Below, in pieces: positions 33,357 through 43,367 of a stretch of 64,000 nucleotides of DNA. Below the pieces are notes generated by a model. It was given only the letters and a program-made list of their open reading frames with translations. It did no database searches and had not been told where the DNA came from. Made by a program: the position numbers and the translations under genes. Position 1 is the stretch's first letter. The number at the start of each line of letters is the position of its first letter. Origin of the DNA: Poindextera sp036272595. GTDB lineage: Bacteria > Pseudomonadota > Alphaproteobacteria > Caulobacterales > Caulobacteraceae. The stretch is taken from the NCBI GenBank assembly GCA_036272595.1, contig DATAYM010000087.1, positions 23,993-87,992 of the forward strand, written 5' to 3'.

Positions 33357-33980
33357 CTACTGGGCCTCGGCTTCGGCCTCGCCCTCGGCGGCGGCTTCAG
33401 CTTCTTCCGACTGCAGGGCCGAGGAGGTGGCGATCGAGGCCACGGTGGCCTCGCGGTCGTGGGAGGACAGCTCGACGCCCTTGGGCAGCGCGATGTCGGC
33501 GGCGCGGATGGTGTCGCCGATGTCGAGGCCGGTCAGGTCGACGACCAGCTCCTCGGGGATAGAGCCGGCCGGCGCCATCACCTCGATCTCGTGCAGGGCG
33601 ATGTTCAGCGTGCCGCCACGCTTGATGCCGGGCGAGTCTTCCTGGTTGCGGAAGTGCACCGGCACCGAGATGCGGATCGCCTGGCTCACATCGACCCGAT
33701 AGAGGTCGAAATGCACCGGCTCCTCGGTGACCGGATGGAACTGGATGTCCTTGGCGATGACCGGCTGGGTTTCCGAGCCGTACTTCAAGGTCACCATGTG
33801 GCCGAGGAACTTGCCGGAGTGCAGCGCCTTGCGGAAGGCGTTGGCGCGGGCGCTGATGGCCACCGGTCCCTGGCTGCCGCCGTAGAGGACGCCGGGGACG
33901 CCGCCGGCGCGGCGCACGTCGCGCGCGCCGCCGGTGCCGGTGTTTTCGCGGACTTCCACGTCAAGGACGATATCGGCCAT
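33357..33980 (-). CDS. rplY: 50S ribosomal protein L25, long TL5/Ctc form
   Basis: A 207-residue protein with the L25 domain (about 1-95), including GTGGARDVRRAGGVPGVLYG, and a C-terminal TL5/Ctc beta domain ending in an Ala/Glu-rich tail (residues after about 185). This two-domain form is standard in alphaproteobacteria and binds 5S rRNA. It lies directly upstream of pth, the conserved order. Confidence 0.95.
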   Translation of the reverse strand: MADIVLDVEVRENTGTGGARDVRRAGGVPGVLYGGSQGPVAISARANAFRKALHSGKFLGHMVTLKYGSETQPVIAKDIQFHPVTEEPVHFDLYRVDVSQAIRISVPVHFRNQEDSPGIKRGGTLNIALHEIEVMAPAGSIPEELVVDLTGLDIGDTIRAADIALPKGVELSSHDREATVASIATSSALQSEEAEAAAEGEAEAEAQ

Positions 33981-34091
33981 GGAGGGGCTCTCGAAATGAA
34001 ACGCCGCGCGGTCGCGCGCGGCGTCGGCAGGCGAAATTGCGGCCGGCTAGATACACGCATCGCCCGTCGGACGCAACGCCCGGCCGGGCTT

Positions 34092-35144
34092 TTAGCTGGC
34101 GCGCCGCCGCTTGGAGGCGGGCCTGGCCGGGGCGGCGGGCTCGGGCGGCGCCGGCGGCAACAGCGTCGAGGGCGCCGGCGGGACGGGCGCGCCGGCGTCG
34201 ATCATCACGCACTCGCCGGTGTCGGACATGGCGTGCTGGCCTAGGCAGAAGATGTCCTCGTAATAGGGCTTGGCCACCGCCAGGCACTGGTAGAGGTTCA
34301 GCTTGGCCATGTTCAGGCAGTTGGCGCTGGTCGGATCGGTCAGCAGCGGCTGGACCAGGGTGACATTCTCGTCGCCCGCCTCGCCGAGCAGCGCCAGGGC
34401 GGCGACCGCCAGCCCGCGGATCACCACCGGCGGATAGGGCGCCGTGGCGGCGGGCGCGTTCAGCGGCAGCGGATCGAAACCGGCAGCGGCGCGCTGCAGG
34501 TGGGCGATCTCGTCGGCGCGGCCGGTGAAGGTCGAGGCGTTGGCGCTCTTGGCCTCCGCCAGCCGCTGGTCGCGGTTGGGGACGAATTCCTTCGACCAGG
34601 CCTGGTGCTGCACGTCGTAGGCGGCCTGGGTCACCGCCGCGCCGCCGGCGGAGAGCTTGCGGCCCTGTTCCATCAGGGCGGCGATGGCCAGGCCCGCGGC
34701 GGTGTCGGCGCCGGCCAGGCCCAGCACGTAGCGCGGATCCTGCTCGATCAGGCCGGCCAGCTGCCGCCGCCCGGCCTCGTTCTCGGAATAGGCGCGGACG
34801 TTGGCGACGTAGGCGGGGTCCTGCAGGGCGGCGATCGCGGCATAGGCGATCTCGCCGCGCAGCAGCACCTGCGGATCGTCGCTGGCCCCCAGCTTCAGCG
34901 CCTCGGCCACGTCGTCGCCGTTCTTGAAATTGGGGTCCACCAGCGAGGCCCTGGCCATGTAGTCCTCATAGGCCGCGGCGGCGCCGATGACGGCGGGCGA
35001 CAGCTCGAAGGCGGCCGGCGTCGGCGGCGGGGCCAGCGGCGGCGGTGGCGGCGGCGGCGCCGGCTCGCTGCAGCTGGCCAGGCCGACGCCGCAGAAGACC
35101 AGGCCCGCGATCAGGGCCGAGCGAATGGGCGCGATCGATGTCAT
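34092..35144 (-). CDS. Predicted lipoprotein, function unknown
   Basis: A 350-residue protein with a lipobox at LASC (C25) after a hydrophobic signal, followed by a long proline run. The body is mainly helical and Ala-rich. A C-terminal part contains four cysteines (SANCLN, YQCLAV, IFCLGQ, GECVMI), which suggests disulfides. It ends in a Pro/Ala tract and a basic tail (SKRRRAS). I do not recognise the family. It lies alone between rplY and prs, anchored probably to the outer or inner membrane facing the periplasm. Confidence 0.7.
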   Translation of the reverse strand: MTSIAPIRSALIAGLVFCGVGLASCSEPAPPPPPPPLAPPPTPAAFELSPAVIGAAAAYEDYMARASLVDPNFKNGDDVAEALKLGASDDPQVLLRGEIAYAAIAALQDPAYVANVRAYSENEAGRRQLAGLIEQDPRYVLGLAGADTAAGLAIAALMEQGRKLSAGGAAVTQAAYDVQHQAWSKEFVPNRDQRLAEAKSANASTFTGRADEIAHLQRAAAGFDPLPLNAPAATAPYPPVVIRGLAVAALALLGEAGDENVTLVQPLLTDPTSANCLNMAKLNLYQCLAVAKPYYEDIFCLGQHAMSDTGECVMIDAGAPVPPAPSTLLPPAPPEPAAPARPASKRRRAS

Positions 35145-35258
35145 CTGTCCTGCCGTCCTGGCGCCGAAGGGCGCGACCTAGGGTTAGGGATAGTCAAGAT
35201 TATGGCGCGTCGAGCAAGCGCGGCTTTGCGGGTTTGCCCGGCGAAGCCGCGGGCGTGG

Positions 35259-36194
<936 letters not shown>

Positions 36195-36306
36195 CTGCGA
36201 ATCGGGCCCATGCATTTTCGCCGTATGGCGAGGCTTCTAGCAGCGCTTGACCGGCGGACAAGTCCCGCCGCATGTCGGTCGGGGCGCAAACCACCGGTCG
36301 GACCGC

Positions 36307-36774
36307 ATGACCACGCTGCAAGCCACCATCCGTCCTGCCTGGGGCGCCGACCTCGCCCGCCTCGGCCGCATCGATCCGCAGCTCGGCGAGGCGGCTCTCG
36401 GGCGCAAGGCGGCGCGGCTGTTGAACAACGGGCGCAGCCTCGTCGCCGACATCAACGGCGCGCCGATCGCCTATGCCATGATCAGCCAGGACTTCTTCGC
36501 CCGGCCGCTGCTGGAGCGGATCGTGGTCGCCGAGCCCTATCGGCGGCGCGGGGTGGGGCTGGCGCTGCTGGCGCGCTGCGAAACGGCCCACGACGACGAC
36601 CGGATGTTCGTCACCGTCAAGGCCTCGGACGCGCCCATGCTCGGCATGCTGGCCAAGGCCGGGTTCCAGGGCAGCGGGGTGATCTACAATCTGGGCTCCA
36701 GCGATCCGGAGCTGGTCTATGTCCGGCTGCGCGCGCCGCCGCTGACCTTCATCAAGTATCAGCCAGAAGGCTGA
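36307..36774 (+). CDS. GNAT N-acetyltransferase
   Basis: The ATG at 36307 is chosen because it yields the standard N-terminus (TTLQATIRPAW); the frame is open 20 codons upstream without a ribosome site. The protein is 155 residues. VVAEPYRRRGVGLALLARCE is the acetyl-CoA loop, and APMLGMLAKAGFQGSG is the C-terminal motif. The target is unknown. Its 3' end overlaps the convergent pgeF gene by 23 bp. Confidence 0.82.
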   Translation: MTTLQATIRPAWGADLARLGRIDPQLGEAALGRKAARLLNNGRSLVADINGAPIAYAMISQDFFARPLLERIVVAEPYRRRGVGLALLARCETAHDDDRMFVTVKASDAPMLGMLAKAGFQGSGVIYNLGSSDPELVYVRLRAPPLTFIKYQPEG

Positions 36775-37537
36775 CGGCCGAGAGCAGCCGACCGTAGTCC
36801 GGCTCGCCGAGGTGCAGGGCGCGGCGGTTGGAATAGAAGCGGCCGGCGTCGGGATAGGTGTCGTGGCCGGTCCATTCGCTTTGGCCGACGCCGGCCTGGT
36901 CCAGCCGGCTGAGCACGAAGCCCGGCAGGTCGAACATCCGCCTGTCGGCCGCGGCGCCGCACCGGAAGAAGCGCCCGGAGCCCGGCGCCTCGGCGGCGAA
37001 CCGCTCGAGGAAGTCCAGCCCGACCTCGTAGGAGTCCGGCCCGATGCACGGCCCGACCGCGGCGACCATGCGCGCCGGCCGGGCGCCGAGCGCTGTCATG
37101 GCGGCGACGGCCGATGCGACCACCCCGCCGAGCGCGCCCTTCCAGCCGGCGTGGGCGGCGGCGACGACGCCGGCCTCGGCGTCGGCGATCAGCACCGGCG
37201 CGCAGTCGGCGGCCAAGGAGCCGCAGGCCAAGCCCGGCGTCGCCGTGACGATGGCGTCGCCCTCGGGCCCGCCTTCCTTCCAAGGGGCGTCGGTGGTCAG
37301 CGCCGTCGCCGAATGGACCTGGTAGGCGGTCAGCAGCCGATCGGGCTCCAGGCCCAGCCAGGCGGCCGCGCGGCGGCGGTTCTCGGCGACGCTGGCCGGG
37401 TCGTCGTTCGAGCCTGCCCCCAGGTTCAGGCTGGCGTAAAGGCCCTGGCTGACCCCGCCGCGTCGGGTGAAAAAGCCGTGGCGCAGGCCCGCCTGGGCGG
37501 CCAGCAGCGGCGACGACAGCACTTCGAGCTCGCTCAT
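36752..37537 (-). CDS. pgeF: Purine nucleoside phosphorylase YfiH/PgeF family (laccase-domain protein)
   Basis: A 261-residue protein. HGFFTRRGGVSQGLYASLNL at the start, the zinc ligands H in YQVHSA, C in AADCAPVLIAD and H in AAHAGWKGALGG, and GPCIGPDSYEVG are the family marks. Homologues were called polyphenol oxidases but are now known as promiscuous purine nucleoside phosphorylases/adenosine deaminases and peptidoglycan editing factors. It overlaps the methyltransferase by 4 bp, forming an operon with lgt. Confidence 0.9.
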   Translation of the reverse strand: MSELEVLSSPLLAAQAGLRHGFFTRRGGVSQGLYASLNLGAGSNDDPASVAENRRRAAAWLGLEPDRLLTAYQVHSATALTTDAPWKEGGPEGDAIVTATPGLACGSLAADCAPVLIADAEAGVVAAAHAGWKGALGGVVASAVAAMTALGARPARMVAAVGPCIGPDSYEVGLDFLERFAAEAPGSGRFFRCGAAADRRMFDLPGFVLSRLDQAGVGQSEWTGHDTYPDAGRFYSNRRALHLGEPDYGRLLSAVSLLADT

Positions 37538-38601
37538 GCCAGGCCTTCGAAACCGGGCGGGGCCAGGCCCGCGGAATGGATGCAGGCAGCCTTGAACAAC
37601 AGGCCCATCTGGTCGTCGCCGATCAGCCGCTCGAGCTGGCGGCCGAGGCGCGCCGCCTGGTCGGGGCGGGCCCTGGCCAGGGCGGCGGCGCGCTGTTCGA
37701 TCCCCAGCCGGCGCAGGAACTCGCCCTGGGTCAGGAGCGCGGTCGATGCGCCGGCCGCCCGGGCCGCGGCGAGCACGGCGGGGAAGTCGGCATGCATGGT
37801 CAGGTCGGCCTCGCCGGGGCAGGCGAGGGGGTCGACCTTTTCGTGGCGCCGCAGCGCCTGCAGGGTGTCGCCGAAGCCGGGCTCGGCGCGGCCGTAGTCG
37901 ATCAGCAGCACCGCGCCGCCCTGGCGCGCGACCCGCTCGCCCGCCTGGGCGCCGAAGGCCTGCTGCGCCGGGGATAGCTCGAGCACGGCGCCGACCGGCG
38001 CCTCGATCGCGCCCGGACCATCGCCGAGCGGCGCCAGACCGAAGGTCAGCTCGCCGTTATGGTCCAGCCCGACCCGCCGTTCGGCCCAGCCGGTCCCGGT
38101 GCGCACCAGCTGGTCGGCCGCAAGGCAGTCGAGCAGTTCGTTGGCGACCAGGATCACCGGCGCGTCGTCCGGCAGGTCGGCGAGCCCGGCGATCCAGTGC
38201 CGAGCCAGCGGTGCGTCCGCCAGGGCGGCCTTCTGGCTGCAGGTCAGCGGCTCCGACGTCTCGATCAGCCAGAGCTCGGCGGCGGCCAGGAAGTCGGGGG
38301 CCAGGCGGGCGGCGCGCAGGGCGTCGGCCATCAGGGTACCGGTCCCCGGCCCGGCCTCGGCCAGCAGCACCCGCGCCGGCGCGCCGAGCCGCCGCCAGGT
38401 CTCGACCGCCCACAGCCCGATCAGCTCGCCGAACATCTGCGAGACCATCGGCGCGGTGATGAAGTCGCCGGTCTCGCCGATCGCCGGCCGGGCGGCGTAG
38501 TAGCCGCAGCGCGGATCGTGCAGGCAGCGCATCATGTAGTCGGCGACGCCGATCGGCCCGGCGGCGGCGATCTCGCTCTTCAGCCGCTCAAGCAGGCTCA
38601 T
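37534..38601 (-). CDS. SAM-dependent methyltransferase, MidA/NDUFAF7 family
   Basis: A 355-residue protein of the DUF185/NDUFAF7 family. CGYYAARPAIGETGDFITAP and SQMFGELIGLWAVE are diagnostic, and LAEAGPGTGTLMADALRA is the SAM-binding loop. Mitochondrial NDUFAF7 methylates an arginine of complex I subunit NDUFS2; the bacterial role is presumably similar but unproven here. It overlaps lgt by 14 bp and pgeF by 4 bp, giving the conserved alphaproteobacterial order lgt-midA-pgeF. Confidence 0.9.
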   Translation of the reverse strand: MSLLERLKSEIAAAGPIGVADYMMRCLHDPRCGYYAARPAIGETGDFITAPMVSQMFGELIGLWAVETWRRLGAPARVLLAEAGPGTGTLMADALRAARLAPDFLAAAELWLIETSEPLTCSQKAALADAPLARHWIAGLADLPDDAPVILVANELLDCLAADQLVRTGTGWAERRVGLDHNGELTFGLAPLGDGPGAIEAPVGAVLELSPAQQAFGAQAGERVARQGGAVLLIDYGRAEPGFGDTLQALRRHEKVDPLACPGEADLTMHADFPAVLAAARAAGASTALLTQGEFLRRLGIEQRAAALARARPDQAARLGRQLERLIGDDQMGLLFKAACIHSAGLAPPGFEGLA

Positions 38602-39472
38602 GGGCGGCCGCGTCCGGCGCCGGCGACCTCAGCCCCTGCCAGAGCAGGAAGGCGCCGATCAGCACCATGGGCGCCGACAGCATCATCCCCATGGTCAGGC
38701 CGAAGGGGAAGATCGGCATGGTCAGGTCGGGATTGCGCACCTGCTCCAGGAGGATGCGGATGGCGCCGTAGAGGATCAGGAAAAGGCCGGTGATGGCGCC
38801 GCGCCGCTGCAGCCAGTGCGCGCGGTGGGTGGCCCAGCGCAGGACCAGGAAGATCAGGACGCCCTCCAGGGCCGCCTCGTAGAGCTGGCTGGGGTAGCGC
38901 GGCTCCAGGCCGGCCGGGCAGTCGCCGCCGTTGCTGAGGCGGATGTGCGGGCTGCAGAAGACCATGCCCCAGGGCCCGTGGGTCACCCGGCCCCAGAGCT
39001 CGCCGTTGATGAAGTTGGCGATGCGGCCGAAGAACTGGCCGATCGGCTGGCAGGGCGCCACCAGGTCGGCCAGCAGCAGAACGTCGATGCGGTTGACCCG
39101 GGCGAAGCCGAGGATGGCGAGGGCGACGCCGATCGCCCCGCCGTGGAAGCTCATGCCGCCGTGCCAGAGCTCGAAGATCTCCCACGGATGGCTGAACAGG
39201 AAGGGCCGCTCCTGGGCCGAGGGCAGCATGTAGAACAGCACATAGCCCAGCCGGCCGCCGACGATGACGCCGAGGGTGATCCACAGCACCAGGTCGTCGA
39301 TCTGCGCCACGCTTGCCGTCGGCGTGCGCGCGCCCCAGAGCTTGGGATTGCGCACCAGGCCGACCGCATAGCGCCAGCCGAGCAGGATGCCGGCCACATA
39401 GGCCAGGGCGTACCAGCGCAGCGCGAACGGCCCGAGCTGGACGATGACGGGGTTGAAATCCGGAAAGACCAA
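38588..39472 (-). CDS. lgt: Prolipoprotein diacylglyceryl transferase
   Basis: A 294-residue inner-membrane enzyme with about seven helices. The Lgt signature GRIANFINGELWGR (with the essential Arg and Asn) and the upstream HGGMSFHGGAIGV are clear. It transfers diacylglycerol from phosphatidylglycerol to the lipobox cysteine of prolipoproteins. It is the first gene of the lgt-midA-pgeF operon and is divergent from ubiK, with about 98 AT-richer bp between starts. Confidence 0.96.
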   Translation of the reverse strand: MVFPDFNPVIVQLGPFALRWYALAYVAGILLGWRYAVGLVRNPKLWGARTPTASVAQIDDLVLWITLGVIVGGRLGYVLFYMLPSAQERPFLFSHPWEIFELWHGGMSFHGGAIGVALAILGFARVNRIDVLLLADLVAPCQPIGQFFGRIANFINGELWGRVTHGPWGMVFCSPHIRLSNGGDCPAGLEPRYPSQLYEAALEGVLIFLVLRWATHRAHWLQRRGAITGLFLILYGAIRILLEQVRNPDLTMPIFPFGLTMGMMLSAPMVLIGAFLLWQGLRSPAPDAAAHEPA

Positions 39473-39570
39473 GGCGGGCCGACTCCTCCGCGCGTCACTG
39501 GGCGCAGGCGGGATTTAGCAGGCCGATCCAATCCCTTCGCATTAATTTTCGGTTTCCCATATAAGGGGCC

Positions 39571-39834
39571 ATGCAGAGCCAAAACCCCTTTCTCGACGAG
39601 TTCGCCAAGCTGACCAACGCCGCGCTCGGGCTTGCGCAAGCCGCCGGCGAAGAGGCCAAGACCGCCTTCCGCGCCCAGGCCGACAAGATGGCGACGGAGT
39701 TCGACCTGATCCGCCGCGACGAGTTCGAGGCCGTGAAGACGGAGCTGGCGGCGCTGCGCGACGAGGTCGCGGCCCTGAAGGCGGCGAAGACCGCAGAGCC
39801 GAAGGCGCCGGACGGCGAAACCGCTCGCCCGTAG
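39571..39834 (+). CDS. ubiK: Accessory factor UbiK family protein
   Basis: An 87-residue protein of the BMFP/UbiK family. NPFLDEFAKLTNAALGLAQ and RRDEFEAVKTELAALRDEV are the amphipathic helix and the trimeric coiled-coil part. UbiK binds UbiJ and supports aerobic ubiquinone synthesis at the membrane; in many species the protein was first called membrane fusogenic. The C-terminal tail is Lys/Ala/Pro-rich. Short single gene with an AT-rich upstream region. Confidence 0.88.
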   Translation: MQSQNPFLDEFAKLTNAALGLAQAAGEEAKTAFRAQADKMATEFDLIRRDEFEAVKTELAALRDEVAALKAAKTAEPKAPDGETARP

Positions 39835-39933
39835 GACGAAGCCGGTTGAGACGCCGGCCGCGAAGCAGATTAGGTTATGATTCACTAAGGCGATCGCGCC
39901 GCGGTCGTCTCGCAGGAGCAAACCCGAGGCCCC

Positions 39934-40443
39934 ATGGACCTTCCCCACTCCGAAGAAGACGACATCGAAACCGGCTCCGATCCGCTGGAGGTGGTCGAGC
40001 ACGTGCTGAACGCCGAGAATCTCAGCTTCGACCGCACCGACGACGGCGACCTGGCCTTTGCGCTGAGCGGCGACTGGAAGGACTACGAGTTGTGGTTCGC
40101 CTGGCGGCCGGAAGCCGACTGCCTGCAGCTTTGCCTGGCGCTCGACCTGCAGTCGGCCAAGGCGCAGCGGACGGCGGCGTGCGAGCTGCTGTCGCTGGTC
40201 AACCAGCGCATCTGGCTCGGCCATTTCGAGGTCTGGACCGATGACGGCGAGGTGGTGTTCCGCCACGCGCTCGGCCTGCCGCACGGCGAGCGGCCGACCC
40301 TGGCCCAGGCGGCCTCGATGATCGACGCGGCGGTGGAGGCGGCCGACCGCTTCTATCCGGCCTTCTCGTTCCTTTTGAAGGGCGGCAAGAGCCCCGAGGA
40401 CGCCATGGCCGCCTGCATGTTCGAGACCGTCGGCCAGGCCTGA
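39934..40443 (+). CDS. YbjN domain-containing protein
   Basis: A 169-residue protein with the YbjN fold (type III secretion chaperone-like). Conserved segments are LSFDRTDDGDLAFALSGDW, CELLSLVNQRIWLGHFEVW and GEVVFRHALGL. YbjN proteins affect motility and stress tolerance in enterics, with unclear mechanism. It lies 11 bp upstream of proC and is probably co-transcribed with it, an arrangement I recall as common in alphaproteobacteria. Confidence 0.87.
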   Translation: MDLPHSEEDDIETGSDPLEVVEHVLNAENLSFDRTDDGDLAFALSGDWKDYELWFAWRPEADCLQLCLALDLQSAKAQRTAACELLSLVNQRIWLGHFEVWTDDGEVVFRHALGLPHGERPTLAQAASMIDAAVEAADRFYPAFSFLLKGGKSPEDAMAACMFETVGQA

Positions 40444-40454
40444 AGGACGTCCCC

Positions 40455-41246
40455 ATGACGCCGATCCTGGTCCTCGGGGCGGGCCATATGGGCGGAGCCT
40501 TGATCGAAGGCTGGCTGGCGACCGGCGCCTTCGAGGCCTCCGACCTCATCATCAGCGATCCACAGCCTGGCGAGGCCGCGGCCGCCGCAGTTCGCGCTGG
40601 CGCGCGTCTGGTCACCCCTGGCGAGGCCTTCGCCGAGGCGCGCACCGTGGTGCTGTCGGTGCGACCGCAGATCTGGCGCGAGGCGGCGGCCGAGGCCGCG
40701 CCGTATTTGGCTTCCGACGCCCTCGTCGTCTCGGTGGCCGCTGGCGTGCGCACCGCCGACCTCGCCGCGGCGTTCGCGCCGCGGGCCGTCGCCCGCACCA
40801 TGCCGACCACCGGGGTCGCGGTCGGCAAGGGCGCGGTCTCGATCTATTCCGCCCACGACGACGCGCGGGCCGCCGCCCACGCCCTGTTCGACCGGGTGGC
40901 GACCACGGTCGACCTCGCCGACGAGGCGTTGATGGACGCCGCCGTCGCCGTCTCCGGCTCGGCGCCGGCCTATCTCTACGCTTTCATGGAGGCGCTGGCC
41001 GCGGCTGGGGTCACGCAAGGCCTTTCGCCGGACGCCTCCAAGGCCCTGGTGCGCGCCACCATGGTCGGGGCCGCGGCCCTGCTCGACCGCTCCGGCGAGG
41101 ATCCGGCCGACCTGCGCCGCAAGGTCGCCTCGCCCGGCGGCACCACCGAGGCGGCGCTCAGGGTGCTGATCGGCGACGGCGGCCTCGGCCCGCTGCTCCA
41201 GGCGACGGTGGACGCCGCCGCGCGAAGGTCGCAGGAACTGGGCTAG
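40455..41246 (+). CDS. proC: Pyrroline-5-carboxylate reductase
   Basis: A 263-residue enzyme. LVLGAGHMGGALIEGWL is the NAD(P)-binding fingerprint. TMPTTGVAVGKGAVSIYS and the substrate-site segment AVSGSAPAYLYAFMEAL are family motifs, ending with VASPGGTTEAAL. It performs the last step of proline synthesis from pyrroline-5-carboxylate. It follows the YbjN gene and is convergent with the histidine kinase. Confidence 0.95.
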   Translation: MTPILVLGAGHMGGALIEGWLATGAFEASDLIISDPQPGEAAAAAVRAGARLVTPGEAFAEARTVVLSVRPQIWREAAAEAAPYLASDALVVSVAAGVRTADLAAAFAPRAVARTMPTTGVAVGKGAVSIYSAHDDARAAAHALFDRVATTVDLADEALMDAAVAVSGSAPAYLYAFMEALAAAGVTQGLSPDASKALVRATMVGAAALLDRSGEDPADLRRKVASPGGTTEAALRVLIGDGGLGPLLQATVDAAARRSQELG

Positions 41247-41272
41247 GCCGTGGACTGACTGGCTCCGCCAAG

Positions 41273-42616
41273 CTAGCCCGGCAGCCGCACCACCGCGCGC
41301 AGGCCGCCGAGCGGGCTGCGGTCCAGGGTGACGTCGCCGCCGAGGGCCCGGGTCAGGTCGCGGGCGATGGCGAGGCCAAGGCCGACGCCCTTTTCGTTCT
41401 GGTTGCGGGATTCGTCGAGGCGGCTGAACGGCTTGAAGGCGTCCTCGTAGCGCTCGGGCGGGATGCCGGGACCGTCGTCGTCGACCAGGATCTCGACGCC
41501 GCCGGACGGCCGGGCGCGGGCGGCGACCTCGACATGCTCGCCGTGCACGGCGGCGTTCATCACCAGGTTGGACAGGGCGCGCTTGAAGGCGTTGGGGCGG
41601 ACGTTGGCGGCCAGCGAGCCGTCGGCGTCCACCTGCACCTGGGCGCCGGCGCGCGCCGCGCCCTCGCTGACCTCCTGGATCAGGCCGCGCAAGGCCACGA
41701 TCTCCAGCGCCTCGCCATCCTCGCCGCGGGCGAAGGCGAGGTATTCGTCGATCATGTGCTCCATTTCGGCCAGGTCCAGCTTGATCGCCTTGATCCGCGG
41801 CGACGGCTCGGCCAGGGCGACCTCGAGCTTCAGCCGGGTCAGCGGCGTGCGCAGGTCGTGGCTGACCGAGGCCAGCAACAGCGTGCGCTGGTCGACGTAG
41901 CGCTGGATCCGCTCCTTCATGGCGATGAAGGCGTGGGCGGCCTTGCGCACCTCGCGCGCGCCGTGCGGCTTGAACTGCGGCACGTCGCCGCCGCGGCCGA
42001 AGGCGTCGGCGGCGTCGGCCAGCCGCTCGATGGCGCGCACCTGGTTGCGGATGAACAGCAGCGAGACGGCGGTCAGCAGCACCGTCGCCATGGCCATCCA
42101 CAGGATGAAGATATGGCCCTGGGTGGCGAAGGCGCGGTCGCGCGGGGCGATCACCCGCAGCACGCCCTGCTTCACCTGCACGCGGATGTCGACATAGTTG
42201 GGGTAGCGGGTGGTGTCGAACCAGAAAGGCTGGTCGATCTGGTCCTCCAGCGACCGCTTGATCGACCAGTCGACCGGGCCGAACAGCGAGGCGCGCTTGG
42301 AGCGCGGCAGCTGGCGGCCCTCCTGCAGGGCGATCGAGAGGCCGAGGTTGCGCTGGGCGCGGTCTTCCAGATTGGCCAGGTTGGCCGGGGTGGGATCGGC
42401 CTCGTAGCCCTCCACCAGCCAGGAGACGTCGCCGGCCAGGTCTTCCGACAGCCGGCTGGTCACCGTCTGCCAGTGGGCGTCGTAGAAGGCCCAGGTGACG
42501 GCGATCTGCATGATCGCCACCGGCAGCACGATGATCAGCAGCGAGCGGCCGAACAGCGAGGTCGGCATCCAGCGCTTGAGCAGGCGCGGCCAGAACAGTT
42601 GCGAGAGCCTGGCCAT
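41273..42616 (-). CDS. Sensor histidine kinase, EnvZ-like
   Basis: Start taken at the ATG that shares one base with the response-regulator stop (447 residues); the frame is open far upstream only as a shadow of the regulator. There are two membrane helices (about 24-45 and 168-190) around a periplasmic domain of about 120 residues, then a HAMP domain, the H-box SVSHDLRTPLT (H253), the N-box NLVMNAAVHG, and DDGPGIP and GLGLAIARDL. The signal is unknown. It phosphorylates the upstream OmpR-type regulator. Confidence 0.92.
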   Translation of the reverse strand: MARLSQLFWPRLLKRWMPTSLFGRSLLIIVLPVAIMQIAVTWAFYDAHWQTVTSRLSEDLAGDVSWLVEGYEADPTPANLANLEDRAQRNLGLSIALQEGRQLPRSKRASLFGPVDWSIKRSLEDQIDQPFWFDTTRYPNYVDIRVQVKQGVLRVIAPRDRAFATQGHIFILWMAMATVLLTAVSLLFIRNQVRAIERLADAADAFGRGGDVPQFKPHGAREVRKAAHAFIAMKERIQRYVDQRTLLLASVSHDLRTPLTRLKLEVALAEPSPRIKAIKLDLAEMEHMIDEYLAFARGEDGEALEIVALRGLIQEVSEGAARAGAQVQVDADGSLAANVRPNAFKRALSNLVMNAAVHGEHVEVAARARPSGGVEILVDDDGPGIPPERYEDAFKPFSRLDESRNQNEKGVGLGLAIARDLTRALGGDVTLDRSPLGGLRAVVRLPG

Positions 42617-43320
42617 CAGTCGGGCGCCAGCATGTAGCCGACGCCGCGCACGGTCTGCAGATAGCGCGGCGCCTTCGGGTCCGCCTCTATCTTGCGCCTG
42701 AGCCGGGTGACCTGCACGTCGACGGCGCGGCCGGAGGGGTCGGCGGTCTCGCGCGCCAGTTCGATCCGGTCGACCGGGGCGTGGGCGTTGGCCGCCAGGC
42801 GGCGCAGCAGCCGCGTCTCCGCCTCGGTCAGGCGCACCGGCGCCTCGTCGCGGGAGAGCTCGCCGCGGCCGGGATCGAAACTGCAGCGCCCGAAGGTCAG
42901 CCGCTCCGGCGCCTGCGGCTGCGCGCCGGCCCGCCGCAGGATGGCCTCGATGCGCAGCAACAGCTCTTCCGGCTCGAACGGCTTGGGCAGGTAGTCGTCG
43001 GCGCCCAGCCGCAGGCCCTCGATCCGGTCGGCGCCGCTGTCGCGGGCGGTCAGCATCAGCACCGGAGCCGACTTGGACGGGCCGGACCGGCGCAGCCATT
43101 CGGTGAGGGCGAAGCCGTCCTCGCCCGGCATCATCACGTCGAAGACCAGGAGGTCGAAATCGAACAGGCCCAGCATCCGCCGGGCCGCCGCCGCATCCGC
43201 CGCCACCGAGACCCGGAAGCCGGCGCGGGCCAGGTATTCCTTCAAAAGGTCGCGGATGCGGTCGTCGTCGTCGACCACCAGAAGATGGCGATCGCGCGCG
43301 GCGGGCGGCTGGGCGTTCAC
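42616..43320 (-). CDS. OmpR/PhoB-family response regulator
   Basis: A 234-residue protein. The receiver has the acidic cluster VDDDD (16-20), the phospho-acceptor D61 in VFDVMMPGEDG and K113 in YLPKPF. The C-terminal winged helix contains LTEAETRLLRRLA and VQVTRLRRKIEADPKAPRYL, with VRGVGYML. It is co-translated with the kinase. It diverges from ilvE with a 47-bp gap, so it may control ilvE or itself, but no operator is obvious. Confidence 0.93.
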   Translation of the reverse strand: MNAQPPAARDRHLLVVDDDDRIRDLLKEYLARAGFRVSVAADAAAARRMLGLFDFDLLVFDVMMPGEDGFALTEWLRRSGPSKSAPVLMLTARDSGADRIEGLRLGADDYLPKPFEPEELLLRIEAILRRAGAQPQAPERLTFGRCSFDPGRGELSRDEAPVRLTEAETRLLRRLAANAHAPVDRIELARETADPSGRAVDVQVTRLRRKIEADPKAPRYLQTVRGVGYMLAPD

Positions 43321-43367
43321 AACCGCGCTCTTATGCTATAGCGCCCGCAGTAGGAGGAGCTTTCACG

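Noticed and set aside
36752..36774. Tail-to-tail 23-bp gene overlap as a sign of a frameshift
   Set aside because: Both C-termini end naturally for their families; a similar 23-bp convergent overlap at 52764-52786 shows this is ordinary compaction here.
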